Positions 1-12,256 of a stretch of 58,635 nucleotides of DNA are shown piece after piece (positions within the stretch are counted from its first letter, which is position 1; each line of letters opens with the position of its first letter). The DNA is taken from the NCBI GenBank assembly GCA_015680685.1, contig MNCI01007719.1:82253-140887 (forward strand). Direction: 5' to 3'. The translations under genes were made by a program, and so were the position numbers. The stretch comes from Gnetum montanum (taxonomy: Eukaryota > Streptophyta > Gnetopsida > Gnetales > Gnetaceae). The notes beneath the pieces are model-generated. The model was not told the DNA's origin. It searched no databases and saw nothing but the letters and a program-made list of their open reading frames with translations.

Positions 1-977
1 ACTAGAAGGGTTAAATGTAATCTATACCTATGCAACAAAATACACATATGTTGAGACCACCATGATGAGGTATGAATTCAATTCTATACAAGACATGAGT
101 CACAAATACATGAACAACGAGATGGAATGAATTGGAGAAGGGATTGCAGAGATTGGGACATGAGGTAACTAAATCAGGGCACAATGAATCCTGCGTGTAA
201 AGCATGATTAAAGTGTCATTAACCCATCGTTCCAAGATTAGGACCAAGTCCATTCCTCCAATAAGTGACACCGCATTGTTTCATCCCATGATGAGTGACT
301 ATGAGAGTACCAAAACAATAAGGTGTATGATCACTTGGCGTTTTGTTCAAGGGAGGAGTGATTTTTGTTTTGTGGCACTTCTTTCTTTTTTTCTTTTTTT
401 CTTCTTTTTTGAATACTGGATCCAGAGAAGCCACCAACCTTCAGGCATGGGTGCATGTCTTTCTAGTGGGACCCCCTAAAACAACATTTGATTTTTGAGT
501 GCCCTTTTGATTACTCTTACTTCCATTTTTCATTATATCTACAAGGATCTTAGTACAACCACGTTGCATGATAACTCCCACAGATGTCACCAAAGAGAAT
601 CTGCAAGTCCCCTTGATGTCACACCCTAATCATTCCCTCTTGGTCCATCCTTCTTCATTCCGAATATAATGAAAACAAAATTACTTTAAGTTTTAATGAT
701 GTCAAGAATATCATCATACCTAAAGAAAAGCCTCTTATTAATAGAATGGTTGGGTTGATGTGATGGGCTCATTGTTCAAATAATTAGTCACCTGAGACTT
801 GATAGCATAGAACAACCCCTCAACCAACAAGTCACATGAGTGTTTTATTCATAGATGAGATTACTCATAAAAAGATAAAAAGAAAAAAAGATAAAACAAT
901 AAATTAAAAGGTGAAAAACTAGAAAACAAAAAGTTGAAAAATTAAAGAAATAGAAAACATTTATTAATTTTGTGTTG
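1..977 (-). other. Conserved non-coding region downstream of gag, element 1
   Basis: No coding function is seen. The stretch aligns over most of its length with 57295-58290 of element 5, including a pyrimidine-rich run (about 378-410 here, about 57670-57710 there) and a block containing GGCATGGGTGCATGTC. Shorter blocks recur in element 2 (21540-21600) and element 4. A G-run at 990-1003 (minus strand) resembles the 3' polypurine tract and overlaps the end of gag. The conserved hairpin found in the other copies would lie just left of base 1. Confidence 0.7.
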
Positions 978-2954
978 TTAGAATGGAGGATACCCCCCAT
1001 AACTAAATGGTTGAGAATGGCTAGAAATAATAAATGGAAGGTGGGGATCCTTGCATGTTGAAAATATTGAGACTTGGTCATACTTACCCCATTGGGATTT
1101 ACACACTTGATTAGAGTTGACATATTGGGTCAAGTTATAAGAGGTGGTTAATTTATAAGGAGTTGACCCACTATGGTACTTGTGACTGTAAGATGGTATG
1201 CAAGGATCAACATGTCTCCCCATGTGGCAATATTCATTGGGCCCCATGGTTTTTGGAGTATTGAGTGGTGGCCTTGATAAGGTAACATGAGGCATTGGGT
1301 TCAAAGAGGAAGATGCACCATAGCATTGGATTTGTGCTGAGTTGGCAGATGTAGTGGTTTCTGAACTGTGGTGTTCCTTTTGATGGTCACGTCTAAAGAA
1401 GGGATGCCTTCGATGTTGTGAAGGACCTCCACTACTGTTGATAGTAGCAGCACAAGCAACTTTTGTGGGTTGGTGCTGTGGTGCAAAATCTTCTAGCATA
1501 GCTAGCGGTGATGTAGAAGGGGGTAAAGTATGAGAATATTGAGGTTGAGGTGGTGATCTTGTTAGAGAGGACATGGGTGGATTGTACTTGGGAGAATGAT
1601 AACGATGAGGTGGGGTAGAGGATGTTGATCTTGTTGGAGAAATAGGGTGTTGAACATAATAAGCATTTGGCGCTGGGACATACGAAGGGTATGGTCGAGT
1701 TGGCGGTGGCCTCCCCCACAACTGAGGTTTTTGCCACTATGGTTGGACACAGTATTTTTGTACGAACTCTGGATGTAGCATTCCTCCAAAATGCTCATGT
1801 AAATGTGACAAAACTGGACATTGGCCTTTGGGATGATCGTATAGACAAACGTTACATTGATACGTATGATTGGCAGTTGAGTTCTTATCCCTATTCTCTT
1901 CTACCCTTTGTTTTGATTTTCGCATGGTGTCTTGTTCTGTTTTTCAATTTGACATAGTTCTTCCTCTAATAATGTTGGCATATTCTCCACATCTTTCATG
2001 TACCCAATCCGTCATCTTATTGATCTTTTCCTCAATTTCATCTAGTGATTGTAGGATTGGCAAAGATGATTCCACCTCCTTGAAGTGAGTGGATTTCTCC
2101 TCTTCATGATCATGGATCCTTGTTAAGTTGATATTTTGGTCTTGTTGAGAACCTTCAACATTCTCCCATTTAGTTATTTCTCCTTCTTCTTTTGCTATCT
2201 GCTTAATAAGCTGTTGGAGTTGATGGGTTCGTAGCTCATATAGTTGAACTTGGGCATACATCCCTAGGGTCTCCCTTGTTTCATTATGGAGCCCATCTAT
2301 GATATGGTTCATTAGCCTCTCCTCGGAGAACCCATGTCCTGGGCATTTGTTTAACAGTGCATAATATCTTTCTAAGGCCATGTCCAAGGGTTCATGTTGT
2401 GCTTGTTTCCATTCTTGGATTTGTCCCCTCAAGGATGATACTCTCGCATAGGTTTGATATCTTTCATTAAAACGTTCTACCATTGTTAGCCAACATCGAA
2501 TTGATTTTGGTTTTAATGACCTATACCATACTTTTGCTTGGCCAACGAGTGTCAGAGGAAAGAGCTTAAGTTTTTTTCACCCATTATCAATATTGTTCCA
2601 TGTACAGGCATCGTAGAAGGCTTGTAAATGTTGTTGTGGATCTAAATCATAGTCCCCTGAAAACTTGGGAAAGTTGTTTAAATCAAGCATGGGTAGACAA
2701 CTTTCCTTACGATGCCTGCGGGCTATTTGAACAGCCTCTTGTATTTCCATTAATCTTGTAGTGGCCAGTAGGGGTTCATCGTCATCGGGTAAGTTATGCT
2801 TTTGTGTGTTGGGATGATGTTGTCTTCATTTATGTTTATAAGAAACCCCCACCTCAAGTTGCGTACTCCAATCTTCATTGTCATAATATTCGTTGGTTCT
2901 CCAATGAATTGCCTCACTAGATGTGGCTTTATTATAGTCTTGTAGGAGAGACAT
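978..2954 (-). pseudogene. gag: Gag of Athila-like element 1, one frame with four stops
   Basis: Gag builds the virus-like particle and packages element RNA. The frame opens at an ATG (2954) about 120 bases past the primer site and runs about 659 codons without a frameshift, broken by four nonsense codons (near 2827, 2577, 1944 and 1737). The central part (2483-1944) carries the plant retrotransposon gag signature, with motifs such as CPGHGF and a conserved GL..ETR stretch. Next comes a zinc knuckle of the form C-x2-C-x3-H-x4-C (about 1860-1820; CNVC then YDHPKGQC), the spacing seen in Athila and Tat gags. The C-terminal third (1721-978) is rich in Pro, Ser, His and Tyr. There is no protease after it, unlike elements 2-4. 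The same C-terminus appears at 58558-58289, so this short gag is a subfamily trait rather than a private deletion. Confidence 0.8.
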
Positions 2955-3073
2955 GGTTGTAAATTTGTGTGTGATTTAATTGAATTGAATTTAATTTCTT
3001 TTCTAAAGGATATATCATTAATACTTGTTACAACGATCTTGTATGATATAACTAATCTAAATAACTAGCATCA

Positions 3074-3091
3074 TCCCCGACAACGGTGCCA
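3074..3091 (-). other. Primer binding site for tRNA-Asp, element 1
   Basis: On the minus strand it reads TGGCACCGTTGTCGGGGA. This matches the complement of the plant tRNA-Asp 3' end (TGGCGCCGTTGCCGGGGA) with two transitions. It lies one base from the LTR edge, as in the other copies. It fixes the orientation: reverse transcription primes here and gag lies to the left. Confidence 0.88.
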
Positions 3092-3092
3092 A

Positions 3093-3970
3093 TGATGAGC
3101 GACTAGGTACCCCTACACTCAACCATACGAATATGAGCATTCACGCATAATCCAGTTGAACTCCGTGGATAGGCTAGTTTTGGTATCTAGATAGTTACAC
3201 GTCGATCGCAGTTCGTTGTCTTCCCACCTGGACTAGTATTTGCTTTGTCACGTATGGTTTAGTCTAGAGTGAGGCGTATGATGTGATCCTAAATTAGTGC
3301 TACTCCTAGAGAAAATGGAAAATAATATTGATTAAACTAATGAGTAATAGGAAATGAAGTCTAAACTAACCTAAGTGCGATGAGCATCCGTTCCTTAATC
3401 ATCTGTACACATCTTGGACCTCGTGCATGACTACTACTAGGATTACCAAGAATAGATCCTAGGTACTCTACTCGGTTACCAAGTAGTCACACTTAAATGC
3501 TTGTGATTAAGTCATACTCATTCCACATTTAACAACGTGAATAGTAAATGATGGTAAAGAAATATTAACTAAGGAAATAATAAATAACAATAACAATTAA
3601 ACAATTAAAAATAAGTGAATGCTGTAATGATGAAGTAATCTCAATCTTTATTTCCGGTCATGTGCACGTCCAAGTATGTCACACTCGAATAAAGGTGTTG
3701 TACAATTACAAGCATCACACTGTGGGCATGCACTGGGAAAATATTCTAACTCCTACGAAAACAAAATGCAAGGGCTCTGCTATGACTACTAGAAAAGTTA
3801 CCTAGGTGTGGCGGAGGGCCACTTATTTATAGGCTAAAACAGGCTCTACGTAAACGGGGGAACGTCGACGCATGGAGGGATGCGTCGACGGGGCTGCGTA
3901 GACACGGTCGGGTATATGGGGCCCCGTATACGTGGCCTAGTTGATGCATCAACTATATAGCGCTTCATCA
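3093..3970 (-). repeat. 5' LTR of element 1
   Basis: On the plus strand it begins TGATGAG and ends CATCA, the inverted ends shared by all LTRs of this family. It is 878 bp long. The part next to the primer site matches the LTR of element 5 (52473-53383) closely, and the U3 part does not. U5 and R lie left of the TATA box at about 3822-3832. U3 holds palindromes (3863-3954) unlike those of element 5. Confidence 0.85.
3822..3954 (-). promoter_or_regulatory. LTR promoter: TATA box and palindrome cassette, element 1
   Basis: The minus strand has CTATAAATAAG at 3832-3822. Upstream of it lie three inverted repeats: CGTCGACGCAT / ATGCGTCGACG (3863-3873 and 3880-3890, 11 bp with a 6-nt spacer); a 20-nt palindrome with one mismatch centred on GGGGCCCC (3912-3931); and a perfect 16-bp palindrome AGTTGATGCATCAACT (3939-3954). 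The position just upstream of TATA suggests binding sites for a dimeric factor. That role is inferred. Confidence 0.65.
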
Positions 3971-4302
3971 CATAATAAAAATAAAACGCACATAACTAAA
4001 TGTGCATAATAAAGTATAAACATGCATTATTGAATGTGCATAATAAAGTTTGAATGTACATAACTAAATATGTAAGAAAACAAAGTATTAATATACAAAT
4101 ATTTGTAAAGGCATAATAACTCATAAAAAAGAAAACTTCCTAGGGTAATTAGATTTTTACATTTAATCATAAAATATTCAGAAGATCTATGATTGAGCTT
4201 AAATAATAGTGAAAGAAAGGATAGAAAATTTTAACAAAATACCTTATTAAGAAAATTGCATTCATTTATGTAGGAAACTAACAATAATAATAATAAACTA
4301 AT
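3971..4302. other. AT-rich gene-free target sequence
   Basis: No coding potential or recognisable element. Short repeated phrases such as CATAATAAA and GTGCATAATAAAGT give a loosely repetitive AT-rich character. It ends in CTAAT, the left target duplication of the following solo LTR. Confidence 0.5.
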
Positions 4303-5151
4303 TGATGAGTTGTAGTTGATTAGACTGCGCCAATGCGTACATGTCGATGTGATCTTGTTGATGCATACTTATCAATGCATGGTTTGATGCATCAACACAT
4401 ACACATCGCATAGTGTCTAATCTTGCCTATATAAATATGTGCACTCATTGCATTTATGACATTCATTGATTGATAGCTTAGTTGAACTCTTGCATTTTTT
4501 TTCTTCCAAAGTTAGAATATTTTCTAAGTGCTTGCAATAGGAGTGAGAAGTGTATGGATCTTTATTCAAGGATCAATGTACCTAGACACCTTGGTGTGAA
4601 TGGCCATAAAGACAAGCTTTCTCCATAAACCTTGCAACACTTGGACTTAGAGCAATATTTACTTTAATGCATTTATTCTTCATGCAATTTATGTTCAAGC
4701 ATTTAATTAGTTAATTAAATTTGAATAATTAGTACACATAAATATGATCACCTCAAACATATGTTAACACTTGGTAATTGCAAGAGCGCTTAATGCTTGG
4801 TAACCTAGTAGCATTGCAATGTGTTCAAGATGTGTACAACAGGTGGAAATGGATGCTTTTGTTAGGATTAGTTAAGGCATTAATTAGTTATTAGGTTGAT
4901 TAAACATTTAATTACTTTATTTTTGGCACTTAAGAAAATTAAATGAAAAACATAAAAATGATAAAAATCATATGCCTTAGTTACACTTAACATACCCTTG
5001 AACCTCACAAGTGGAATTGGAAAGACAACGATCATGTCCTTGAAATTCATTACCTAGATCAAGTGTACTTAGAGAGCTAAAGTTGATGGGATCACTTAGT
5101 GAACGCTAGTGATTCGTATGGTTCGGCATAGGGCCTACTCGTTGCTCATCA
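4303..5151 (+). repeat. Solo LTR of the Athila-like family, plus strand
   Basis: It begins TGATGAG and ends GCTCATCA. The body is the reverse-complement counterpart of the other family LTRs: a TATA box (TATATAAAT, 4428-4436), then the R/U5 block with AAGTTAGAATATTTTC and GATCTTTATTC, then the conserved terminal block. It is flanked on both sides by CTAAT (4298-4302 and 5152-5156), a perfect 5-bp target-site duplication. No primer site or internal sequence is present. This is the product expected from recombination between the two LTRs of a complete insertion. U3 contains TTGATGCATCAA (4384-4395). Confidence 0.92.
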
Positions 5152-5410
5152 CTAATCTATTGAAATGCATCTAACAACATTAAAGAATTAATCATATGCA
5201 TTAAATTAAGTAATTAAATTTATGCAAATTTCTAGGTTGTGATAGGTATGCTGAGATGTGCCATCTAGGGTATAGTAAAAATATACATTCAAGAACTATG
5301 GCTTCAAGTTCAAGCATAGTAAGTCATCATCAAATCCTTTACCTACCTCCATCATAGGAAAAATAAAGGCATTAAGATAATGACAAATTCCTAAATACAA
5401 TTCAAGTTCA

Positions 5411-5475
5411 ATAATGAGGTATTAGCCTAGTGGTAGGAGTATAGCTTGAATAACTTATACAAAGTTTGAATTGAA
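5411..5475 (+). repeat. tRNA-derived SINE head (fragment)
   Basis: ATTAGCCTAGTGGTAGGAG (5421-5439) resembles an RNA polymerase III A box. AAAGTTTGAATTG about 40 bases later resembles a B box. The same arrangement occurs at 50821-50885 with a shared TTA-CCTAGTGGTA core, which supports a dispersed SINE family. It is too diverged to be a tRNA gene. Confidence 0.45.
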
Positions 5476-6941
5476 AAAATCATTTACTTGTAAGGAAATA
5501 TTTTGTATAATTTTAAAGAAATCTATTCCATCACATTCTAAAAATATTTGGTGCTCATTTTCTACCCATTATAATATGCACAGCTAACATATTTTATCCT
5601 ACATGGAAATATTCCACTTCATTATGTATGCCATGTTTATAATATTTTTTCAATAAAATTAAAGCTTTCTTTGTTTTTTTGTTTTCTTTAAAAATTTTCA
5701 AGTTTGTTTTAAATATGTTAATGCATTAAAATAAAATATTCATTTTCAGTTAATAATGGTAATGTACATAGTGGAAGAATTCATAAGAAATAGATAATCT
5801 TACTTTATTTGGTATTTATTCATCTCTAACCACTCTAACACTTATCTACTTGTAGGATTGTGAAATTTTTGAAAAAAAATTTAACTTCCTCTCTCCATGA
5901 CTACATTGACATCTCTTGCTAATAATAAATACCATTGAACAAAATGTGAAGTTAAAGATGTATTGCAATGAAAGGTAATGACATCAACAATACAATTGGT
6001 TTAGTGTTGGTAAGCTCTTATAAAAATTTACAATGCTTTGATATAATCATGATGGGTCTTGAACATATCATCAAGATAATGACCCAAAGTTAACCTCTTT
6101 AGCTCAAACAAGTGTGACAAAGTTGTTGCCTAAATACTATATTTAAGTTTAATAGTATTAAAGAAATAAAAATTAAAAGATGCTCATCATCTTCCACTAT
6201 TGCATGTATCAGAATTTGTACATGTGTTGCTCTTTTTGAGGATTGATCCATCTCCTTGTTTCAATTAATAAATCATGAGATCCCACATAAGTATGTGTGT
6301 TTTCCATCTTACTTTTCTTGGAAATAACAATAGATAAATAAGTAGGTATTTTTGATAACGATCCTCCTTTGATCCATTGCAAATAATATTATTTTCCCAC
6401 ATGTTTGTTCCTACACATGATTGAATGCATTTTATTTGATTCTTTTTTTGAAATCCTTAAAGCTGATATTTAAATCTTAATCTTAAATATTCCATTTTTA
6501 AAGTGACTTTTCCTCATCATTGAACCATCCTTTTTTTGGAATGATCTTATAAACTTTTATGAACAGGTGGACACCAATAGAAATTTTTAACAAGTTGTAA
6601 TTTCTATAGGTAGCATATTTGCTTTTTCTAATAAAATATCATCTGAAGTTTAAGCCTTTACCTAAAATTCTTATAAAAAAACTATTTTTGGACATATTCT
6701 AAATGTTTTAATTATACTACAAGTAAATTGGGTCTTCAAGTTTCACAACTATATAATAGAACTAGCTGAAAAAGGTGATTGTACATTTGATTACGAACAT
6801 CCCATGCTCAAATCTATTCTTACGTACATTTAATATGAACTAAATATAAAGGATGCATACTATTTGGGATCCTTTAAGTGATATGATATTGTCAAGAATA
6901 TATATTTGAAACGAAGATACCTAAATACTTGTATGATGAGA
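5476..6941. other. AT-rich gene-free stretch, possibly the 3' part of the LINE
   Basis: No open frame or strong similarity can be supported. It lies downstream (minus strand) of the LINE reverse transcriptase relic, so part of it may be decayed LINE C-terminus and 3' UTR, but I could not trace homology. The segment 5157-5410 to the left is equally featureless. Confidence 0.35.
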
Positions 6942-7751
6942 TCATTTTAATTTTTTTGACCCAAGATAAAAATCATATGCAAAAGATCTTATACCATACA
7001 CAATCATTTTATTTTTGCTAACATTGACTTTCATCCTTGAGACAATGCAAAAATCATCTAAAATTTGAACTATATACTTCATTTGAACTTCATTTTTTGG
7101 TATAAGAACTACATTACCAGTAAACATTAAATATTCACAAGGAAATTTTGAACTTTAATAGAATCTAATGCAACATTATCCTAATTCATCAATGAAGATG
7201 TAAAATAAAGTGGATGAAGGTGGACATCCTTGTTTCAATCTAATATTGAAATTTAGCATAAATTTCTCTTGTGTATTATTATTTAAGAACATAATTTGTA
7301 CTGAACTATGCAACTTTTGGATAGCAAATATAGGTTCTTCAAAGTTATTAATATCCTTCAACCATCTCTAAAATTTATATTGAATAATAAATTCATAAGC
7401 TTTGAAAAAATACATAAAGCAAAGATAAACATTTTTAGATGGTCCTTTAGCATGGTCTATAAAATACATTAATGTAATCAAGTGATCCACTATGGGGCAA
7501 TGTTACCTGAAGCCTTATATAAACTTACCCAAACATTATTTAATTCTATCCAACTATTAAGCCTTCTTTAAAGTATATTGCCTAATAATTTCACATGGAG
7601 GTGGCTAACCATAATGAACCTATAATTATTAGGGTTATTTCTATTACCTTCTTTGAACAATATTACTACTCTATTAATGCACTAATCTTTCAAATTCCTT
7701 TTTTGACATTTGTATTTAAAAGGTTATAAACATCTCTATAAATAATGGTTT
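6942..7751 (-). pseudogene. LINE reverse transcriptase relic (3' half of a split LINE)
   Basis: Read right to left on the minus strand, the relic keeps the order of a non-LTR reverse transcriptase. LFKEGNRNNPNNYR with VSHLHVKLLG (about 7640-7570) comes first, then IVDHLITLMYFIDHAKGP (about 7500-7443), then RLKQGCPPSSTLFYIFIDEL (about 7240-7180), then a block ending in MKVNVSKNKM near 7030. Several frameshifts and stops break it. The QGCP-S-TLF-IDEL motif is typical of plant LINEs. The upstream half of the same LINE lies at 16157-17229, displaced by the LTR element inserted between them. The element is long dead. Confidence 0.78.
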
Positions 7752-9097
7752 TTTTGTACTTATTTTTTAAGTACATTTCAAATCAAAACTAAGTGTAGCT
7801 ACATTTTAGAATTCTTCATTCAAAGCCATCTCCAACAGCCTAGAAGTGATATCTTGTGTCATATATAGAGTCATTTTTTACTCTTTGTCCATGGTCTTTA
7901 GTTTTGATGTCCATTGTCAAATCCTGCATTGATCTTGACTTCAACTCTTTTGCATATATGCTTCTACAATGTGTGGCATCATTTTATCTTTTGACATCTT
8001 GCATCAATCATGATTTTGATGTTTGACATTGTTTTTCACCTCCACCAACTACGTGTCAATTCTCTCATCTAAAACTTCCTAGAAAGTTCCATAGGCCTCA
8101 ATTTGTCTTTTTCACATGATCTACATGGTTTAATTTTGGCAACCCTAAAATAAATCTAGTAAATCAAGGCCTATAAATACAAAAAAATGCATAAATTTAG
8201 GGGTTTCTTCTTTTTGGAACACTTAAAGACTTTTGGATATGGAGAAATCGAGTAGATCTTGAATCTTTTTTGGAGATGGTATCAAATCTTTTGGGATTGG
8301 ATAACACTTGTAAAAAATCTCAAAAGATTAAGAGCATGATTATTTTCCAACATTGTAGCACGTATGTGCTTATTTGGCTGCCTTTAACACCTTCTACATT
8401 TTCAACATCATATGCATCCTTCTTGTCATTTTCAAAGATGAAGCTCTCATGCTTCCACAACAATCTCCAAAGTTGGAAGTTTTTCAACTCTAGCATTAGT
8501 GACAAGAACCTTGGCCAAGATAGCCTTATTTTGGCTTGGAATTGACCTAGGTCATGCCTATAGCCTATCCATCCATTAAATAATTCTCCAAAGGTTTAAT
8601 TTCATCCTTTGAACTTGTATTTTGCTCAAGATCTAAGCTTTCTATTATCAATTCTATTTTATTTACGTTTTTTCTCCTATCATTTGTATTTTGGCCCTCT
8701 TTGGGAGGTAACACTTTTAATCCATTAATAAAGTGTTTTATTTTTCTAGGAAAGGATTTGAAACCTTTTCCCCCACATCAAAAAAATATGTCATTATTTT
8801 CACCCCTACTGGCTCACCTTGTTTCTATCTTTTGTAGTGTATCCTATTTCAACATTAAATTCTTAGGATTTTCATATTTCAACAATTTTCATACTTTTTC
8901 ATCTTGCCATCCTTGGATCATGTGTAGTAGGTTAAGTCCATATTGAATTAGAGCATTTGTTCTCCTTCATTTTATAATTTTTGATTCATCAAGGATTACA
9001 TTGATCAAAGATCATTTATGGTTGCATGCTAAGTATCTCTACACTTACTTCATGGAGATATCCTTGTAGAGGTGTAAAGAACATTTTTGGAAGAGCA
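7752..9097 (+). repeat. 5' LTR of the Tat-like element
   Basis: Aligns throughout with 14834-16156. Shared landmarks are AATCAAAACTAAGTGTAGCT, TCTTGAATCTTTTTTGGAGA, TTAATAAAGTGTTTTATTTT and GAACATTTTTG. It ends in GCA directly before a primer-site-like sequence. The expected terminal TGTTGTAC appears here as TTTTGTAC, so the edge is uncertain by a few bases. It contains only spurious ORFs. Confidence 0.8.
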
Positions 9098-9101
9098 TTT
9101 T

Positions 9102-9119
9102 TGGTGCTAGAAGAAGGGC
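9102..9119 (+). other. Probable primer binding site of the Tat-like element
   Basis: TGGTGCTAGAAGAAGGGC begins five bases after the LTR end, where a minus-strand primer site is expected, and starts with the required TGG. I do not assign it to a tRNA: it differs from the tRNA-Asp site of the Athila-like copies. Confidence 0.5.
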
Positions 9120-9302
9120 TAATAGGGTTTCTAGTGTCTTGAAATCTTAGAACTAGCAATCTATAGGTCCTTCCCAACACTTAGCATTTTTATCACTTTG
9201 AGTATTTTCACTTAGTTTTATTTTATTTTATTTTATTATTCTTATTTACACGTGATCCTTGTTTCTTTTTCTAAGTATGTGTAGGAAACCCTCTTTGAGA
9301 CC

Positions 9303-10700
9303 ATGACAGGACAAGGATTTGACTTCTCCTAGGGTTCTTAGGTCCATAAGTTGATGGAAATGAGAAAAGCTTAGGTACTTATGACATCCATGATGCAACA
9401 TGACTATAAAGTCACATACACAAAAGAAAACTAAGCGTTACACTACCTAAGAATGAGCTAAGAAGGATGGTTGAATATGAGCTCACAAATGGTTTGAGAC
9501 CTTTCTTGCCCAACCTAAGCTAATCCATTAAGCTCACCTAGTTCGGGCAAGCCATGTTGGTAGAACAAATTTTCTTGATAGGAAAGAAATCTAGTCCTTG
9601 GCAAGTGGTATTAGGCAACATTTCCTTAGGAATTCCAACATTAATGTTAGCAACATGAATTTTCAGTTCGATAATGAACCAAGTGAGAAAAGTTGAGATA
9701 TCAACATTTATGATGGTGATGATGAGGAACCTTCTCATGTTACTCTTCCTATGAATCCTTTTCATCTGCCAAATAATACCATTACCTAGCGCATGAACGT
9801 CATCAACTCCTCAAATTTCTTTTTAGTGCCTAAACCATAAAACATTTTTTCCCACTACCTACTTTGATTAATCCTACTTCAATGATCTCACTAATCACTA
9901 GTATGCCATCCTCATACAACCTCTTTCTAAATACCAGTGCTATTAATCCATCATCCCATTTTTCAAATCCCCATTTAATACTAAACACCTTCTAATCAAT
10001 ATCACATATGCCACAAACATAATCAATGCAAGTATCATTACCATTTGTTCAATATGTGCAGCATGTCCCCTAGTATAATGTACTTCAAATTTTTGTGTCA
10101 ATCGTCATACTATTACAATTATTTTTACCCTCTCACAACTCCATTTTTGGTAATCCTATAGTCCATTAATTCTTGGTGTTCTAATTGAATTAATGCTCTT
10201 GTTGTAAGACCTCACATCTAGGGTTTAGGTGAATGAAGATCAAATATGAGGAGGAGGAGGTCATTCAGTGTAAACACAAAGAAAAAAAGTAGTAGATAAA
10301 GATAATTCTACCCAAAATGCTTATTAGATAGTGGCTTCAATGAACCACACTATAGCATGTTCATCATCAAGCGGTGGAAGCAATGATGGGAATAACAACA
10401 CAAGCCTCAATCCAAAGCCTAATGATGGTGGACAAAATACATTTAATAATGGTGGGCAATCAAGGAGGTCATAGAAAGTGGTCCAAGTACCATAAATTTC
10501 TAATGACATACATGTAACTGTATAGCATGTTACTAAGGGATGGACATCTAACACCTAAGAAAGTTTCAAAATAAATGAGAGTGCAATTCAAAAGACTTCA
10601 AAAGTTCTACTACTATCATGAGATGTTAGGCCATTATTCTAAGGGTTACACTATCCTTAAAGATGATGTTCACACATTGGTAGAAAAAGGAGTAATCATA
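9303..10700 (+). pseudogene. gag: Degenerate Gag of the Tat-like element
   Basis: It starts near an ATG (9303) about 180 bases past the primer site and is broken by many stops and frameshifts. The clearest part is about 10605-10700, which reads YYHEMLGHYSKGYTILKDDV in one frame. That matches the C/H-x-x-H-x3-GH-x4-C-x2-LK pattern at the end of Tat-lineage Gags, with the cysteines lost. The start is assigned by position only. The remainder up to about 11400 is low-complexity and not assignable. Confidence 0.55.
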
Positions 10701-11409
10701 GTAATTAGAACATGCAAATTTATCAGGACCCTCTAAATTTCCATACAATGAGTATTTCAGCATTTCATGTGGAACCTAAAGAAAATTGTCCACAAGCTTT
10801 TTTTGTTATCCAAATAGATTCCTTCCACTACTAATCTCCTTATTTTCTCATCCTACCCTACTAAGGTTTGATAAAACTTTTGTAATTAATCTTCCTTAGA
10901 GTGATGTTAATCTTCCTTCTTCACAAAACATATGACAGGCTTCATTAGTCATTGACATGACTCCTTACTATGACAAAGATTCTACGCTATCCCACCCTAC
11001 TTTCTCTTATCCTCTTCCACAAGCAATAGATTTTCCACATCTATTCACCCTATTCATGATCCCTCTATCTTACCCTACATGATGCATCCACAATCTCACC
11101 CTTTCTCTCCATCTAAATCATAGAAGCTATCCTTACTTCATACCCCTACTTCACCCATCAGAATCCTCATAAGGGCCTAAATGAAGGTAGAAATTAATGT
11201 CAAGGGGAAAGAGATGAAATAGTCCAACAAACCAAGCAAGAAGAAAGTTTTATTCCAAGGTGTATCAAACAAAAATCCTCATACTCTCATAGTTATCTCA
11301 ACTCCATCAATTACATTTGATGATATTCCTCGTGCATCAACTTTGAAAAACTAAACTTTTAAAAATAATATTATTCCCAAAACTTCCACGACCATGAAGT
11401 AAAAAGGGA

Positions 11410-12256
11410 CAAACCTTTTCCTCTTTAACCTCATTTCCACTTTAAAGGACATCATTTGCCATTGAAGGGGCTGCTAAAGTTCATCACCATGCCTTTAAAC
11501 ATTCAACCTCATGTTTATGTGATTTCATCGATGCTTAGTCCTCTACATTATGAGGCTAATTATTGTGTCTTTAAGGGGAAGAACATCAAAGCACACCATG
11601 CAATGAATGCTATGTGTCAGATTTTGATTTACATCACCATATAGCTCGAAGACAACATGTTGCTACCACTAGTGCATATTGATGATCAAGCTAGAACCAA
11701 TATCATATTGTGGGTAGTAATTGAGCATCTTAGCCTCAAAAAATAGATCACCTATTCTAAATATAATTCTTATCTAGTTTCATTTAGTGGTGCTACAATA
11801 GAAATCCTAGGCATGATAAAAGTGCCTTCTTCTATAAATAGTATGATCATGTTGGAGGCTAAATTTGCTATCATTAGAGATTCATCTAGGATTAATCCTA
11901 TCCTAGGATGACCTTGGTTATCACACCATCATGCTATTTTATCATCATTACATAAAGAAATAAACTTCACTTGTAAGGATAGAGAAATAGTTTTGCATGT
12001 TGATCTTGAAATCCTAGCTATCTCATGACTAGAGATATTGGAAGAAACTATTTTAGGATCTCAACTTGCTCTTTTTGGTCTAATGTCCTTAACAAAAGAA
12101 AATAAACAAGTTGATACAGCCATCCCTCAGTCATCTAGCACCTATGAATTTGTGGGTTTATGATTTGGTAAGTTAGAAATTGTTGAATCCATCAAGGATG
12201 TAAAGATTCCTACTAGGTATGATGCTAGAAAATACATTACTAAGGCATTGCAATCT
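11410..12256 (+). pseudogene. Aspartic-protease region of the Tat-like element
   Basis: One plus-strand frame reads with few stops. It includes an IHAHHAM-like stretch, a glycine-rich ATIEILGMIKV region and a region ending ILG-PWLSHHHAILSSLHKE (about 11900-11960). That corresponds to the hydrophobic-Gly-Arg-Pro-Trp-Leu close of retrotransposon proteases of this lineage. The frame ends near 12256 in a stop after KYITKALQS. The catalytic Asp motif is not clearly preserved. Confidence 0.6.

Larger units (their letters stand above)
1..3970 (-). mobile_element. Athila-like LTR retrotransposon, element 1 (partial)
   Basis: Minus-strand Ty3/gypsy element truncated by the window start. In transcription order it has a 5' LTR (3093-3970), a tRNA-Asp primer site (3074-3091), gag (2954-978) and a conserved 3' non-coding region (977-1). 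No protease, reverse transcriptase or integrase lies between gag and the non-coding region. The sequence from base 1 onward is homologous to 57295-58635, so element 1 and element 5 belong to the same pol-less subfamily. The missing part would be expected to hold the hairpin, the internal promoter, ORF3 and the 3' LTR. The right flank starts CATAA; its target-duplication partner is outside the window. Confidence 0.85.

Noticed and set aside
8270-8946. Open frames in the LTR of the Tat-like element
   Set aside because: They are not conserved as frames in the partner LTR and lie wholly inside LTR sequence.
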